Below are positions 52,129 through 61,533 of a stretch of 64,000 nt of DNA, piece by piece (position 1 is the stretch's first letter; every line of letters starts with the position of its first letter). Source of the DNA: Janthinobacterium sp. 61 (GTDB lineage: Bacteria; Pseudomonadota; Gammaproteobacteria; Burkholderiales; Burkholderiaceae_D). The position numbers and the translations under genes are program-made. The DNA is taken from the NCBI RefSeq assembly GCF_002846335.1, contig NZ_PJMQ01000001.1, forward strand, positions 5,704,001 through 5,768,000, written 5' to 3'. Below the pieces are notes generated by a model. That model saw only the letters and a program-made list of their open reading frames with translations, ran no database searches and was not told the origin of the DNA.

Positions 52129-52173
52129 AGGTCGAATGATAGCGGCAATTTTACAATTGGGCAGCCACGGACG

Positions 52174-52202
52174 AAAAAAAACCCCGCCTTGGCGGGGTTT
52201 TT
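52174..52202 (-). terminator. Rho-independent terminator after ompA
   Basis: AAAAACCCCGCC and GGCGGGGTTTTT form a perfect hairpin with a TT loop, with T-runs on both strands. It ends the ompA transcript on the minus strand. Confidence 0.9.
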
Positions 52203-52255
52203 CATGCTGTCCTTGACTTGCGCGATGACTTGCGGCAAGTCCAGGGGATCAGCTA

Positions 52256-52966
52256 TTACTTGTTGCGGGTACCAACAACTTCGATTTCCACGCGACGGTT
52301 TTTCGCACGGCCTTCGGCAGTTTTGTTATCAGCAACAGGTTGTTTTTCGCCTTTGCCTTCGGTGTACACGCGGTTGCTTTCAACGCCTTTGGTGACCAGG
52401 TAGGCTTTGACAGCATCAGCACGACGTACCGACAGTTTTTGGTTGTAAGCATCGGTGCCGACGGAATCGGTGTGACCCACAGCGATGATGACTTCCAGGT
52501 TGATGCCACCCAGTTGTGCGGACAGCTCGTCCAGCTTGGCTTTGCCTTCTGGCTTCAGCGTAGCTTTGTCGAAATCGAAGAATGCATCAGCAGCGAAGCT
52601 GACTTTTTCCGAGGTAGGAGCAACGACGACTGGTACTGGTACGACAGGTGCTGGTGCAGGTGCTGGTACGACTGGCGCTGGTGGAGCTACGCATTTGCCG
52701 TCTTGCAGGGTTTCTGGCTCAACGCACAGTGGCACGTCGCAACCTGGCACCGCGTCAGCAGGTGTCCAGTAGCCGGTGCGCCAGCACAGACCGAATGGAT
52801 CGCGCACGATCACGCCGCGGGCATCTTGCACGTAAGCGCTTTTTGGGCTTGGTGCTTTGATGTCAGTGGTAACTGGCGCGAATGGTGGGGAGGTTGGGGT
52901 TTGGGCCGAAGCCGAGCCAGCAATCACTGCGGATGCAGCGAAAAACAGCGTTACAAATTTATTCAT
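52256..52966 (-). CDS. ompA: OmpA family outer membrane / peptidoglycan-binding protein
   Basis: The 236-residue protein starts at the ATG at 52964-52966 with GGAAAA upstream and a signal peptide (MNKFVTLFFAASAVIAGSASA). The middle has a Pro/Ala/Val-rich linker (PAPAPAPVVPVPVV), and the C-terminal OmpA domain holds the peptidoglycan-binding motif IIAVGHTDSVGTDAYNQKLSVRRAD and AKNRRVEIEV. It lacks the eight-stranded barrel of E. coli OmpA, as usual in betaproteobacteria. It anchors the outer membrane to peptidoglycan. Confidence 0.93.
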   Translation of the reverse strand: MNKFVTLFFAASAVIAGSASAQTPTSPPFAPVTTDIKAPSPKSAYVQDARGVIVRDPFGLCWRTGYWTPADAVPGCDVPLCVEPETLQDGKCVAPPAPVVPAPAPAPVVPVPVVVAPTSEKVSFAADAFFDFDKATLKPEGKAKLDELSAQLGGINLEVIIAVGHTDSVGTDAYNQKLSVRRADAVKAYLVTKGVESNRVYTEGKGEKQPVADNKTAEGRAKNRRVEIEVVGTRNK

Positions 52967-53623
52967 TCTTTTTTCCTTTCGGGGGGTGATATCCGCAGAA
53001 CAACACTGCGCTACTGGTGCTACGTGCCAAGATTTTATCATGTAGACCATATGCGCTCGTTTCAGATTGCGAAACTAGCAATTAACTTCCCAGTCATTTT
53101 GCCACACGCATCAGGGGCGCACGGCCGTGGTTAAATCAAAGCTTGCCCGATTTTAGACCGCGCGTTGTTTTTGCGCAACGAAAATGCCCGTTTGTAACGC
53201 ATCTGTAACAATTGATCGTTTTTTTTTGCCACTTTGAAGGGCAGCCGTCTTGAACTGATATTGCCAGTGTGCATTATCGGCAGGCTGGCGTGCACGGCCC
53301 TGGTGCAATCTGACAATATTGTCGGCATGGCCAATTTGTACAGGTAGCTGGGCGCGCATGCTAAAATCGTGCGCTTGACTGTTAAGAGTGTCGAGCAAAT
53401 GCCCACGGCGGCACTGCATGGCCTGCAAGTACCCCTGCGGTACAGGTACCGGCCGCGCCGCCCGCCCGCCGATTTGCCCGGGCACTCTGCGACATGGAAG
53501 CCGGGCCGCGCCAGCAGCGCGCGGTGCGGCGTCCACGACGACAGCCGCCTAGGATATGCAGTATTGCGTCATACATTGCGTAACAGATAAGTTAACCACA
53601 GCCCGAGATCAGTCGAACCGCCA
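52967..53623. other. Divergent intergenic region between ompA and gyrA
   Basis: This 657-base region carries the promoters of ompA (minus) and gyrA (plus). It holds tandem TGTAAC sites at 53193-53209 and short AT-rich stretches near 53030-53230; the part near 53400-53580 is GC-rich. Small frames in it lack ribosome sites and look like chance. I see no gene. Confidence 0.65.
53193..53209 (-). promoter_or_regulatory. Tandem TGTAAC sites upstream of ompA
   Basis: TGTAAC at 53193-53198 and 53204-53209 are repeated 11 bases apart, one helical turn, the spacing of OmpR-type response regulator half-sites. The complement of the second copy contains TTGTTACA, the core of the motif found upstream of the crystallin genes. 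They lie about 230-245 bases before the ompA ATG. Confidence 0.35.
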
Positions 53624-56308
53624 ATGGATCAATTCGCAAAAGAAACAATTCCTATTTCCCTCGAAGAAGAGATGCGCAAGAGCTACCTCGATTACGCCAT
53701 GAGCGTGATCGTCGGTCGCGCCTTGCCCGATGCGCGTGATGGCTTGAAGCCAGTGCACCGCCGCGTCTTGTTCGCGATGCATGAAATGAATAACGTGTGG
53801 AACCGCCCTTACGTCAAGTGCGCCCGCGTGGTCGGCGAAACCATGGGTAAATACCATCCCCACGGCGATGCCTCGATCTACGACACGCTGGTGCGCATGG
53901 CGCAAGATTTTTCGCTGCGCTACATGCTCGTCGATGGCCAGGGCAACTTCGGTTCCGTCGACGGCGATGGCGCCGCGGCGATGCGTTATACCGAGTGCCG
54001 CCTGGACAAGATCGCCGGTGAGCTGCTGGCCGATATCGACAAGGATACCGTCGACTTCCAGCCCAACTACGATGGCAAGGAAAAGGAACCGACGGTCTTG
54101 CCGACGCGAATCCCGAACCTGCTGATCAATGGCTCGTCCGGTATCGCGGTCGGCATGGCGACGAACATTCCGCCACACAATATTACCGAAGTCATCGATG
54201 GCGCGCTGCACGTGCTGCGCAACCCGGAATGCACGATCGATGAATTGATCGAGCTCATTCCCGCTCCCGATTTCCCTACTGCCGGCATCATCTATGGCGT
54301 GTCGGGCGTGCGCGACGGCTATCGCACCGGCCGCGGCCGCGTGGTGATGCGCGCCAAGACCCACTTCGAAGAATACGGCAAGGATGGCGGCCGCATCGCC
54401 ATCATCGTCGACGAGCTGCCATTCCAGGTCAACAAGAAATCCTTGCTGGAACGCATCGCCGAGAACGTGCGCGACAAGAAGCTCGACGGCATTTCCGACA
54501 TCCGCGATGAATCCGACAAGTCGGGTATGCGCGTGGTGATCGAGCTGAAACGGGGTGAAGTGCCGGAAGTGGTGCTGAACAACCTGTACAAGCAGACCCA
54601 GTTGCAAGATACCTTCGGCATGAACATGGTGGCCCTGGTCGATGGTCAGCCGAAGCTGCTGAACCTCAAGCAGATGCTGCAATGCTTCCTGTCGCACCGC
54701 CGCGAAGTGGTCACGCGCCGTACCGTGTTCGAACTGCGCAAGGCGCGCGAACGGGGCCACGTACTCGAAGGCCTGGCTGTCGCGCTGGCCAATATCGATG
54801 ACTTCATCGCCATCATCAAGGCCGCGCCGACGCCGCCGATCGCCAAGGTCGAGCTGATGGCCAAGGCCTGGGACTCATCCGTCGTGCGCGAAATGCTGGC
54901 CCGCACGGGCGACGGCACGACGCCGGGCGGCATCGATGCCTACCGTCCGGAAAACCTGCCGAAGCACTACGGCATGCAGACGGATGGCCTGTACAAGCTG
55001 TCAGACGACCAGGCGCAGGAAATTTTGCAGATGCGCCTGCAGCGCCTGACCGGCCTGGAGCAGGACAAGATCGTCAACGAGTACAAGGACGTGATGGAAC
55101 ATATCGCCGACTTGCTCGACATCCTGGCCAAGCCGGAACGCGTCACCGTCATCATCACCGATGAAATGACGGCGGCGAAGAACGAATACGGCGCCGGCAA
55201 CAAGGACGTGCGCCGCTCGCAGATCGAGCTCAATGCCACCGACCTGGAAACGGAAGACCTGATTACGCCGCAAGACATGGTCGTGACCCTGTCGCACACC
55301 GGTTACATGAAGGCGCAGCCGATTTCCGAGTACCGCGCACAGAAGCGCGGCGGACGCGGCAAGCAGGCCATGGCGACCAAAGAGGAAGACTGGATCGACC
55401 AGCTGTTCATCGCCAACACGCACGACTACATCCTGTGCTTCTCGGATCGTGGCCGCATGTACTGGTTGAAGGTGTGGGAAGTGCCGCAAGGCTCGCGCAA
55501 TTCGCGCGGCAAGCCGATCGTCAACATGTTCCCACTGCAAGACAACGAAAAGATCACCGTGATCCTGCCGCTGTCGGGCGAGAACCGCACGTTCCCGGAA
55601 GACCATTACGTCTTCATGTCGACCAGCCTGGGCACCGTCAAGAAAACGCCGCTGAAGGACTTCAGCAACCCACGCAAGGCCGGCATCATCGCGGTCGACC
55701 TGGACGATGGCGACTTCCTGATCGGCGCGGCGCTGACCGATGGTCAGCACGACGTGATGCTGTTCTCCGATTCGGGCAAGGCAGTGCGCTTCGACGAAAA
55801 CGATGTGCGTCCGATGGGTCGCACGGCGCGCGGCGTGCGCGGCATGAACCTGGAAGAGGGCCAGCACGTGATCGCCCTGCTGGTGGCCGAGAACGAGCAG
55901 CAGTCGGTGCTGACGGCCACGGAAAACGGCTACGGCAAGCGTACGCCGATCACCGAGTACACGCGCCATGGCCGTGGCACGAAGGGCATGATCGCCATCC
56001 AGACCAGCGAGCGCAACGGTAAAGTGGTTGCCGCGACCCTGGTCGATACCAGCGATGAAATCATGCTGATCACCACCGGTGGCGTCCTGATCCGCACTCG
56101 CGTGTCGGAAATCCGCGAGATGGGCCGCGCGACGCAGGGCGTGACCCTGATCGCCGTGGAAGACGGCACCAAGCTGTCCGGCCTGCAGCGCGTGGTCGAG
56201 ACGGATATCGACGAAGTCGAGCTGACGACGGAGGCGGGCCTGGAGGCCGCGGCTGCGCCGGCAGCGGCTGAACCAGCCGATCCTGTTGATCCGGCCCAGC
56301 CGGAGTAA
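53624..56308 (+). CDS. gyrA: DNA gyrase subunit A
   Basis: The 894-residue protein has the complete GyrA layout: winged-helix domain with the catalytic Tyr122 ([11 protein letters not shown]), the quinolone region [16 protein letters not shown], a coiled coil, and a C-terminal DNA-wrapping domain with a GyrA box (QKRGGRGKQ) and six repeated blades. It cuts and passes DNA with GyrB to introduce negative supercoils. Position 83 (E. coli numbering, which fits here residue for residue) is Ala rather than Ser. A hairpin follows at 56313-56338. Confidence 0.98.
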   Translation: MDQFAKETIPISLEEEMRKSYLDYAMSVIVGRALPDARDGLKPVHRRVLFAMHEMNNVWNRPYVKCARVVGETMGKYHPHGDASIYDTLVRMAQDFSLRYMLVDGQGNFGSVDGDGAAAMRYTECRLDKIAGELLADIDKDTVDFQPNYDGKEKEPTVLPTRIPNLLINGSSGIAVGMATNIPPHNITEVIDGALHVLRNPECTIDELIELIPAPDFPTAGIIYGVSGVRDGYRTGRGRVVMRAKTHFEEYGKDGGRIAIIVDELPFQVNKKSLLERIAENVRDKKLDGISDIRDESDKSGMRVVIELKRGEVPEVVLNNLYKQTQLQDTFGMNMVALVDGQPKLLNLKQMLQCFLSHRREVVTRRTVFELRKARERGHVLEGLAVALANIDDFIAIIKAAPTPPIAKVELMAKAWDSSVVREMLARTGDGTTPGGIDAYRPENLPKHYGMQTDGLYKLSDDQAQEILQMRLQRLTGLEQDKIVNEYKDVMEHIADLLDILAKPERVTVIITDEMTAAKNEYGAGNKDVRRSQIELNATDLETEDLITPQDMVVTLSHTGYMKAQPISEYRAQKRGGRGKQAMATKEEDWIDQLFIANTHDYILCFSDRGRMYWLKVWEVPQGSRNSRGKPIVNMFPLQDNEKITVILPLSGENRTFPEDHYVFMSTSLGTVKKTPLKDFSNPRKAGIIAVDLDDGDFLIGAALTDGQHDVMLFSDSGKAVRFDENDVRPMGRTARGVRGMNLEEGQHVIALLVAENEQQSVLTATENGYGKRTPITEYTRHGRGTKGMIAIQTSERNGKVVAATLVDTSDEIMLITTGGVLIRTRVSEIREMGRATQGVTLIAVEDGTKLSGLQRVVETDIDEVELTTEAGLEAAAAPAAAEPADPVDPAQPE

Positions 56309-56312
56309 GATG

Positions 56313-56338
56313 ATTGGGGCTCTTTCGGGAGCCCCAAT
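56313..56338 (+). terminator. Hairpin after gyrA
   Basis: ATTGGGGCTC pairs perfectly with GAGCCCCAAT around TTTCGG. The T-tract after it is poor (TGCTATT), so it may act as a weak terminator or mRNA end. Confidence 0.6.
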
Positions 56339-56416
56339 TGCTATTGGCGTGCCATGTGCGGCGCCAGCCTGCCTACCCCCAGGTAGTTCCCCCGCTTTTG
56401 TAAAGTCCCGCATGCC

Positions 56417-57001
56417 ATGAGAAAAATCGTCGCCACCTTCTTCGCCGCGTTTTCGCTGGCCTTCCTTGCAACCCTGCCGGCCCAGGCCCAGAGCGCGCAA
56501 GCCACGCCCGCCCGCCAGGCCGCGCCCAGTCCCGCCATGAAAGTGGCCGTGCGGCGCATGCTCGACGCGATGCAGTTCCCGCAGCTTACGCGCAGCATCT
56601 TCGACCAGATGCTGCAATCGGTGCCCGCCATGATCCGCCAGTCGGCGCAGCAGCAAATCAGCAGCAACCCGAAGCTGGACGAGCAGCGCAAGGCGCGCGC
56701 GCTGGCCAGCGCCGAGGAGGAAATCCCCGTCGCTATCGCCACCCTGACGCAGGTACTGGCCGACCCGACCCTGATCGACGATCTGAGCGCCGAAATGGTG
56801 CCCCTGTACGCGCGTTTTTACACGGTGCAGGAAGTTGAGCAGCTGACGGCCTTCTACAAGTCGCCGCTGGGACGCAAGATGCTGGCCACGATGCCGCAAC
56901 TGTCGGCCGAGTCGATGGCCATCAGCCAGCGCGTGCTGATCCCCCGCGTGAATGCCGTGCTTGAGCAAGTCATGCGGGCGGCCACGCAGTCGCCCCAATA
57001 A
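56417..57001 (+). CDS. Secreted DUF2059 domain protein
   Basis: The 194-residue protein has a signal peptide (MRKIVATFFAAFSLAFLATLPAQA) and a helical DUF2059 domain (FYTVQEVEQLTAFYKSPLGRKML, then LSAESMAISQRV). The family is widespread in proteobacteria and its function is unknown; it lies here between gyrA and serC, a conserved place in this lineage. Confidence 0.88.
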   Translation: MRKIVATFFAAFSLAFLATLPAQAQSAQATPARQAAPSPAMKVAVRRMLDAMQFPQLTRSIFDQMLQSVPAMIRQSAQQQISSNPKLDEQRKARALASAEEEIPVAIATLTQVLADPTLIDDLSAEMVPLYARFYTVQEVEQLTAFYKSPLGRKMLATMPQLSAESMAISQRVLIPRVNAVLEQVMRAATQSPQ

Positions 57002-57025
57002 CTCCATTTTTCCAAGGACCGTATC

Positions 57026-58117
57026 GTGACCCATATCTACAATTTCTCCGCCGGCCCCGCCGTCCTGCCCAAGGAAGTGCTGGCCCAGGCGGCTGCGGAA
57101 ATGCAGGACTGGCATGGCAGCGGCATGTCGGTGATGGAAATGAGCCACCGTGGTCCCGAATTCATTTCCATCTACAAGCAGGCGGTGGCCGACCTGCGCG
57201 AACTGCTGGCGGTACCCGAGAACTACAAGATTCTGTTCCTGCAGGGTGGTGGTCTGGGCGAGAACGCCATCATCCCCATGAACCTGGTGGGCCTGGCCGC
57301 GCAGCAGCCGGCCACCATCGACTTCGTGCACACGGGCTCGTGGTCGGGCAAGTCGATCCAGGAAGCGGCCAAGTACGCCAACGTCAATGTGGCCGCGTCC
57401 TCCAAGGCCGCCCGTTTCACGGGCGTGCCGCCGGTCTCCGAGTGGAAGCTCACGCCGGGCGCTGCCTATCTGCACATCTGCACCAATGAAACCATCGATG
57501 GCGTGGAATTCCAGCAAGCGCCGAATCTGCCAGCAGGGACCACCATCGTGGCCGATATGTCCTCGCACATTTTGTCGCGTGTCATTGACGTATCGCAATA
57601 TGGCGTCATTTTTGGCGGCGCGCAAAAGAATATCGGCCCGGCTGGCCTGACCCTGGTCATCGTGCGCGAAGATTTGCTGGGCAAGGCGCTGCCGATCTGC
57701 CCGTCCGCTTTCGAATGGACCATCGTGGCCGAACATGAATCGATGTACAACACGCCGCCCACCTACGGCATCTATATCGCCGGCCTGGTTTTCCAGTGGC
57801 TCAAACGCCAAGGTGGCGTGGCAGCCATGGAACAGCGTAATATTGACAAAGCGGCGCTGCTGTACGCGGCGCTCGATGCGGACGATTTCTACCAGAACCG
57901 GGTCGACCCCGCATACCGCTCGCGCATGACCATCCCGTTCTATCTGCGCGACGAAAGCTTGAACGACGCATTCCTGGCCGGCGCGAAACAGCGCGGCCTG
58001 CTGCAACTGAAGGGCCACAAGTCCGTCGGCGGCATGCGTGCATCGATCTATAACGCGATGCCGATCGAGGGCGTGCAAGCCCTGGTCAATTATTTGAACG
58101 AGTTTGCCGGACGCTAG
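57026..58117 (+). CDS. serC: Phosphoserine aminotransferase
   Basis: The 363-residue PLP enzyme has the SerC pattern: [24 protein letters not shown], the PLP-binding Lys in [14 protein letters not shown] and the late [12 protein letters not shown]. It transfers an amino group from glutamate to 3-phosphohydroxypyruvate in serine synthesis (and acts in pyridoxal phosphate synthesis). It starts with GTG at 57026 with AAGGA upstream, and heads the aromatic/serine gene cluster. Confidence 0.96.
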   Translation: MTHIYNFSAGPAVLPKEVLAQAAAEMQDWHGSGMSVMEMSHRGPEFISIYKQAVADLRELLAVPENYKILFLQGGGLGENAIIPMNLVGLAAQQPATIDFVHTGSWSGKSIQEAAKYANVNVAASSKAARFTGVPPVSEWKLTPGAAYLHICTNETIDGVEFQQAPNLPAGTTIVADMSSHILSRVIDVSQYGVIFGGAQKNIGPAGLTLVIVREDLLGKALPICPSAFEWTIVAEHESMYNTPPTYGIYIAGLVFQWLKRQGGVAAMEQRNIDKAALLYAALDADDFYQNRVDPAYRSRMTIPFYLRDESLNDAFLAGAKQRGLLQLKGHKSVGGMRASIYNAMPIEGVQALVNYLNEFAGR

Positions 58118-58263
58118 AATGCCTGCCAAAAAGTCCAGGGCGTTGTTGCATTGCCTTGTCGTACATTCGTACTGCCAGCGGCAACACGCCTGGCCCTGAT
58201 CATTTTGTCCGGTATTCTCATGAATAAGCGCGCCGGCCCGCCGCCGGCGCAGGCCGTGCGGCC

Positions 58264-59367
58264 ATGATTGAAGTACAGCTGACGAAACAAACAACCATGA
58301 CCGATAAATTGAAACCGCTGCGCGAACAGATCGATGCGATCGACGCGCAAATCCTCGAACTGCTGAACCGCCGCGCGCAAATCGCCCAGCAAGTGGGTCA
58401 CGTGAAGGCCGAAACGCAGGCGCCCGTGTTCCGCCCCGAGCGCGAAGCGCAGGTGCTGCGCGGCGTCGCCGAGCGCAATCCCGGCCCCATGGGCGACCGC
58501 GAAGTGCAGACTATCTTCCGCGAAATCATGTCGTCCTGCCGCTCGCTGGAAAAACGCGTCACCGTCGCCTACCTGGGCCCCGCCGGCACCTTCAGCGAAC
58601 AGGCTGTCTATCAGCAGTTCGGCAGCGCCGTCGAAGGCTTGCCGTGCGCGTCCATCGACGAAGTGTTCCGCTCCGCCGAGGCGGGAACGGCGGATTTCGG
58701 CGTGGTGCCGATCGAAAATTCCTCGGAAGGCGCCGTCAACCGCACGCTCGACATGATGCTGCAGACTAGCCTCATCATCAGTGGTGAAGTCGCCATTGCC
58801 GTGCACCACAGCCTGATGACGAAGAGCGGCAACATGGACGGCGTGACGTCCATCTGCGCCCATTCGCAGGCGCTGGCGCAGTGCCAGGTGTGGCTGAACC
58901 AGAATTACCCCCACATCGCGCGCCACGCCGTGGCCTCGAACGCCGAAGCGGCCCGTATGGCCGGAGAAGATGGCACGGTGGCGGCAATCGCCAGCGAACT
59001 GGCGGGCGCGCAGTACAAGCTGGGCGTGGTCAAGGGCCATATCCAGGACGACCCGCACAACCGCACGCGCTTTGCCGTCGTAGGGACCTTGCAGACGGCG
59101 CCGTCGGGCAAGGACCAGACGTCACTGGTGCTGGCCGTGCCGAACAAGGCGGGCGCCGTGTACCAGTTGCTGGCGCCGCTGGCGAAGCATGGCGTGTCGA
59201 TGACGCGCTTCGAGTCGCGCCCGGCGCGCATGGGCAGCTGGGAGTATTATTTCTATGTCGACGTGGAGGGCCATGTGCACGACCCTGCCGTCGCTCAGGC
59301 GCTGGCCGAGTTGCAAGGCAATGCGGCGTTTTTCAAGGTGCTGGGGTCGTATCCGGTCAGTCTGTGA
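58264..59367 (+). CDS. pheA: Chorismate mutase / prephenate dehydratase (P-protein)
   Basis: The 367-residue protein has an AroQ chorismate mutase domain (LKPLREQIDAIDAQILELLNRRAQIAQQVG), a prephenate dehydratase domain (VAYLGPAGTFSEQAV, FGVVPIENSSEGAVNRTLD) and a C-terminal ACT domain (PNKAGAVYQLLAPLAKHGVSMT, FESRPAR) that binds phenylalanine for feedback control. It makes phenylpyruvate from chorismate. An ATG at 58297 is an alternative start. It precedes hisC and tyrA. Confidence 0.96.
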   Translation: MIEVQLTKQTTMTDKLKPLREQIDAIDAQILELLNRRAQIAQQVGHVKAETQAPVFRPEREAQVLRGVAERNPGPMGDREVQTIFREIMSSCRSLEKRVTVAYLGPAGTFSEQAVYQQFGSAVEGLPCASIDEVFRSAEAGTADFGVVPIENSSEGAVNRTLDMMLQTSLIISGEVAIAVHHSLMTKSGNMDGVTSICAHSQALAQCQVWLNQNYPHIARHAVASNAEAARMAGEDGTVAAIASELAGAQYKLGVVKGHIQDDPHNRTRFAVVGTLQTAPSGKDQTSLVLAVPNKAGAVYQLLAPLAKHGVSMTRFESRPARMGSWEYYFYVDVEGHVHDPAVAQALAELQGNAAFFKVLGSYPVSL

Positions 59368-59380
59368 CGCCGACGGTGGT

Positions 59381-59450
59381 GTCGGATTACGGCTTGCAGC
59401 CTAATCCGACCTACAATAAGCCGTAGCTTGGGTTAGCGCAGCGTAACCCA
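59381..59450. repeat. REP-like element with two inverted repeats
   Basis: GTCGGATTA (59381-59389) pairs with TAATCCGAC (59402-59410), and TTGGGTTA..TAACCCAA (59429-59450) forms a second hairpin. It resembles the element at 39646-39735, so this looks like a dispersed repeat. It sits between pheA and hisC. Confidence 0.7.
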
Positions 59451-59495
59451 ACAACAGCCACCAGCCTAATCATTCACCAACTTTTAAAGAACACC

Positions 59496-60602
59496 ATGTC
59501 TAAAAATATCGGTCCAGAATACGTCCGCGCCATCGCCCCTTACCAGAGCGGCAAACCGATCGCGGAAGTCGCGCGTGAATTCGGCCTCGATGAGGCAGCC
59601 ATCGTCAAGCTGGCATCGAATGAAAACCCGTACGGCATGCCGGAATCGGCCAAGCAGGCAATGATCGCCGCCATCGATGACCTGGGCCGCTACCCGGATG
59701 CCAACGGCTTTGACTTGAAAGCCGTGCTGTCGAAGCGCTATGACGTGCCGGCAGACTGGATCACTCTGGGCAACGGCAGCAACGACATCCTGGAAATCGC
59801 CGCGCACGCCTTCGTGCAGCATGGCCAATCCGTGGTGTACTCGCAGTATTCGTTCGCCGTGTACGCGCTGGCCACGCAAGGCCTGGGCGCGCGCCACATC
59901 GTCGTGCCGGCGCAAGCTTACGGCCATGACCTCGACGCCATGGCGGCGGCGATTGCCGACGATACGCGTTTGATCTTCATCGCCAACCCGAACAATCCGA
60001 CCGGCACCTTCCTGACCGCAGCGCAGCTCGAAGCGTTCCTGCAGAAGGTGCCGCAGCACGTGGTGGTGGTGCTCGATGAGGCCTACAACGAATTCCTGTC
60101 GGCCGACGACCAGTACGAATCGACGGCCTGGGTGCGCCAATATCCGAACCTGGTTGTCTCGCGCACTTTGTCGAAGGCTTACGGCCTGGCCGGCCTGCGC
60201 ATCGGCTTCGCCATTGCCCAGCCGGTGCTGACGGATTTGATGAACCGCATCCGCCAGCCGTTCAATGTCAATTCGCTGGCGCAGGCCGCCGCCATCGCTG
60301 CCCTGAACGACAAGGCATTCCTGGAGCAAAGCGCGCGCAACAATGCGGCCGGCTACCAGCAGTTTACGGAGGCGTTCACGCAGCTGGGCCTGGAATTCGT
60401 GCCGTCGCACGGCAATTTCGTGCTGGTGAAAGTGGGCGATGACGACGGCGCCGGCGCCAGAGTCAACCTGGCGCTGCTGAAACAGGGCGTGATCGTGCGC
60501 CCCGTGGGCAGCTACGGCTTGCCGCAATGGCTGCGTATTTCCATCGGCCTGCCGCAGGAAAACGCCATCTTCATCGCCGCGCTGACGAAAGCGCTGGCCT
60601 GA
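59496..60602 (+). CDS. hisC: Histidinol-phosphate aminotransferase
   Basis: The 368-residue class I aminotransferase has the HisC pattern: LASNENPYGMPESAKQA, IFIANPNNPTGTFL, LDEAYNEF, and the PLP Lys in SRTLSKAYGLAGLRIGF. In this aromatic cluster, HisC-type enzymes often serve as phenylalanine/tyrosine aminotransferases, so it may act on both histidinol phosphate and aromatic keto acids. It is 5 bases upstream of tyrA. Confidence 0.93.
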   Translation: MSKNIGPEYVRAIAPYQSGKPIAEVAREFGLDEAAIVKLASNENPYGMPESAKQAMIAAIDDLGRYPDANGFDLKAVLSKRYDVPADWITLGNGSNDILEIAAHAFVQHGQSVVYSQYSFAVYALATQGLGARHIVVPAQAYGHDLDAMAAAIADDTRLIFIANPNNPTGTFLTAAQLEAFLQKVPQHVVVVLDEAYNEFLSADDQYESTAWVRQYPNLVVSRTLSKAYGLAGLRIGFAIAQPVLTDLMNRIRQPFNVNSLAQAAAIAALNDKAFLEQSARNNAAGYQQFTEAFTQLGLEFVPSHGNFVLVKVGDDDGAGARVNLALLKQGVIVRPVGSYGLPQWLRISIGLPQENAIFIAALTKALA

Positions 60603-60606
60603 CGAT

Positions 60607-61515
60607 ATGACGACGCCTGCATTGAACAAGGTAGTTATCTTTGGCGTAGGCCTGATCGGCGGCTCGTTCGCGCGCGCCTTGAAGCATGCGGGCGCGGTGA
60701 CCAAGGTGGTCGGCATGGGCCGCTCGCCGGCATCGATGGCGCGCGCCCTGGAGCTGGGCATCATCGACGAGATCGGCGGCGACATGGCGCAAGCCGTTGC
60801 CGGCGCCGACCTGGTGCTGCTGGCCGCGCCCGTGGCGCAAACGGGCGCCATCCTGGCGTCCATCGCGCCGCATTTGCAACCGGGCACCATCGTCACCGAT
60901 GCGGGCAGCACGAAAAGCGACGTAGTGGTGGCCGCGCGCGCAGCGCTCGGTGGCAAGGTGGCGCAATTCGTGCCCGGCCACCCGATCGCGGGACGCGAGA
61001 CGAACGGGCCTGACGCGGCCATCATCGATCTGTATCAAGGCAAGAAAGTGGTGCTCACGCCTCTGGCAGAAAATAGCGCCGCCGATGTGGAACGGGTGGC
61101 GGCCGCGTGGCGCGCCTGCGGCGCCATCCTGCGCAACTTGAGCCCCGAAGAACATGACAAGGTGTTTGCCGCCGTCAGCCATCTGCCGCATTTGCTGGCC
61201 TTTGCGCTGGTCGACGACATCGCCAAAAAGTCCCACGCGGGCCTGCTGTTTCAATACGCGGCCAGCGGCTTTCGCGACTTTACGCGCATCGCCGGCTCAT
61301 CGCCGGAAATGTGGCGCGACATCAGCCTGGCCAACCAGCCGGCGCTGCTGCAGGAACTGGATGCCTACCTGGCGCAGTTGACCACCTTGCGCGCACACCT
61401 GGCGGCCAACGACGGCGCCGCCATCGAGGGCGTGTATGCGAACGCCCAGCACGCGCGGCAGCAATGGATCGAGGCGATTGAAACGGCGGAAATTCCTGCC
61501 GCGCCCGCACAATAA
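60607..61515 (+). CDS. tyrA: Prephenate dehydrogenase
   Basis: The 302-residue protein has the dinucleotide motif VIFGVGLIGGSFARALKHAG and the TyrA pattern TDAGSTKSDVV, FVPGHPIAGRE, TPLAENS and VFAAVSHLPHLLAFALV with the catalytic His. It converts prephenate to 4-hydroxyphenylpyruvate in tyrosine synthesis. It lacks an ACT domain, so control by tyrosine would have to act elsewhere. It lies between hisC and aroA. Confidence 0.95.
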   Translation: MTTPALNKVVIFGVGLIGGSFARALKHAGAVTKVVGMGRSPASMARALELGIIDEIGGDMAQAVAGADLVLLAAPVAQTGAILASIAPHLQPGTIVTDAGSTKSDVVVAARAALGGKVAQFVPGHPIAGRETNGPDAAIIDLYQGKKVVLTPLAENSAADVERVAAAWRACGAILRNLSPEEHDKVFAAVSHLPHLLAFALVDDIAKKSHAGLLFQYAASGFRDFTRIAGSSPEMWRDISLANQPALLQELDAYLAQLTTLRAHLAANDGAAIEGVYANAQHARQQWIEAIETAEIPAAPAQ

Positions 61516-61533
61516 ATACTCAAGGATTCCAGC

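Noticed and set aside
53131-53590. Small frames between ompA and gyrA
   Set aside because: No ribosome sites, mixed composition and overlap between strands; no family recognised.
55001-58294. Antisense frame of about 1100 codons over gyrA, DUF2059 and serC
   Set aside because: It spans several well-supported genes on the other strand and has the composition of a shadow frame.
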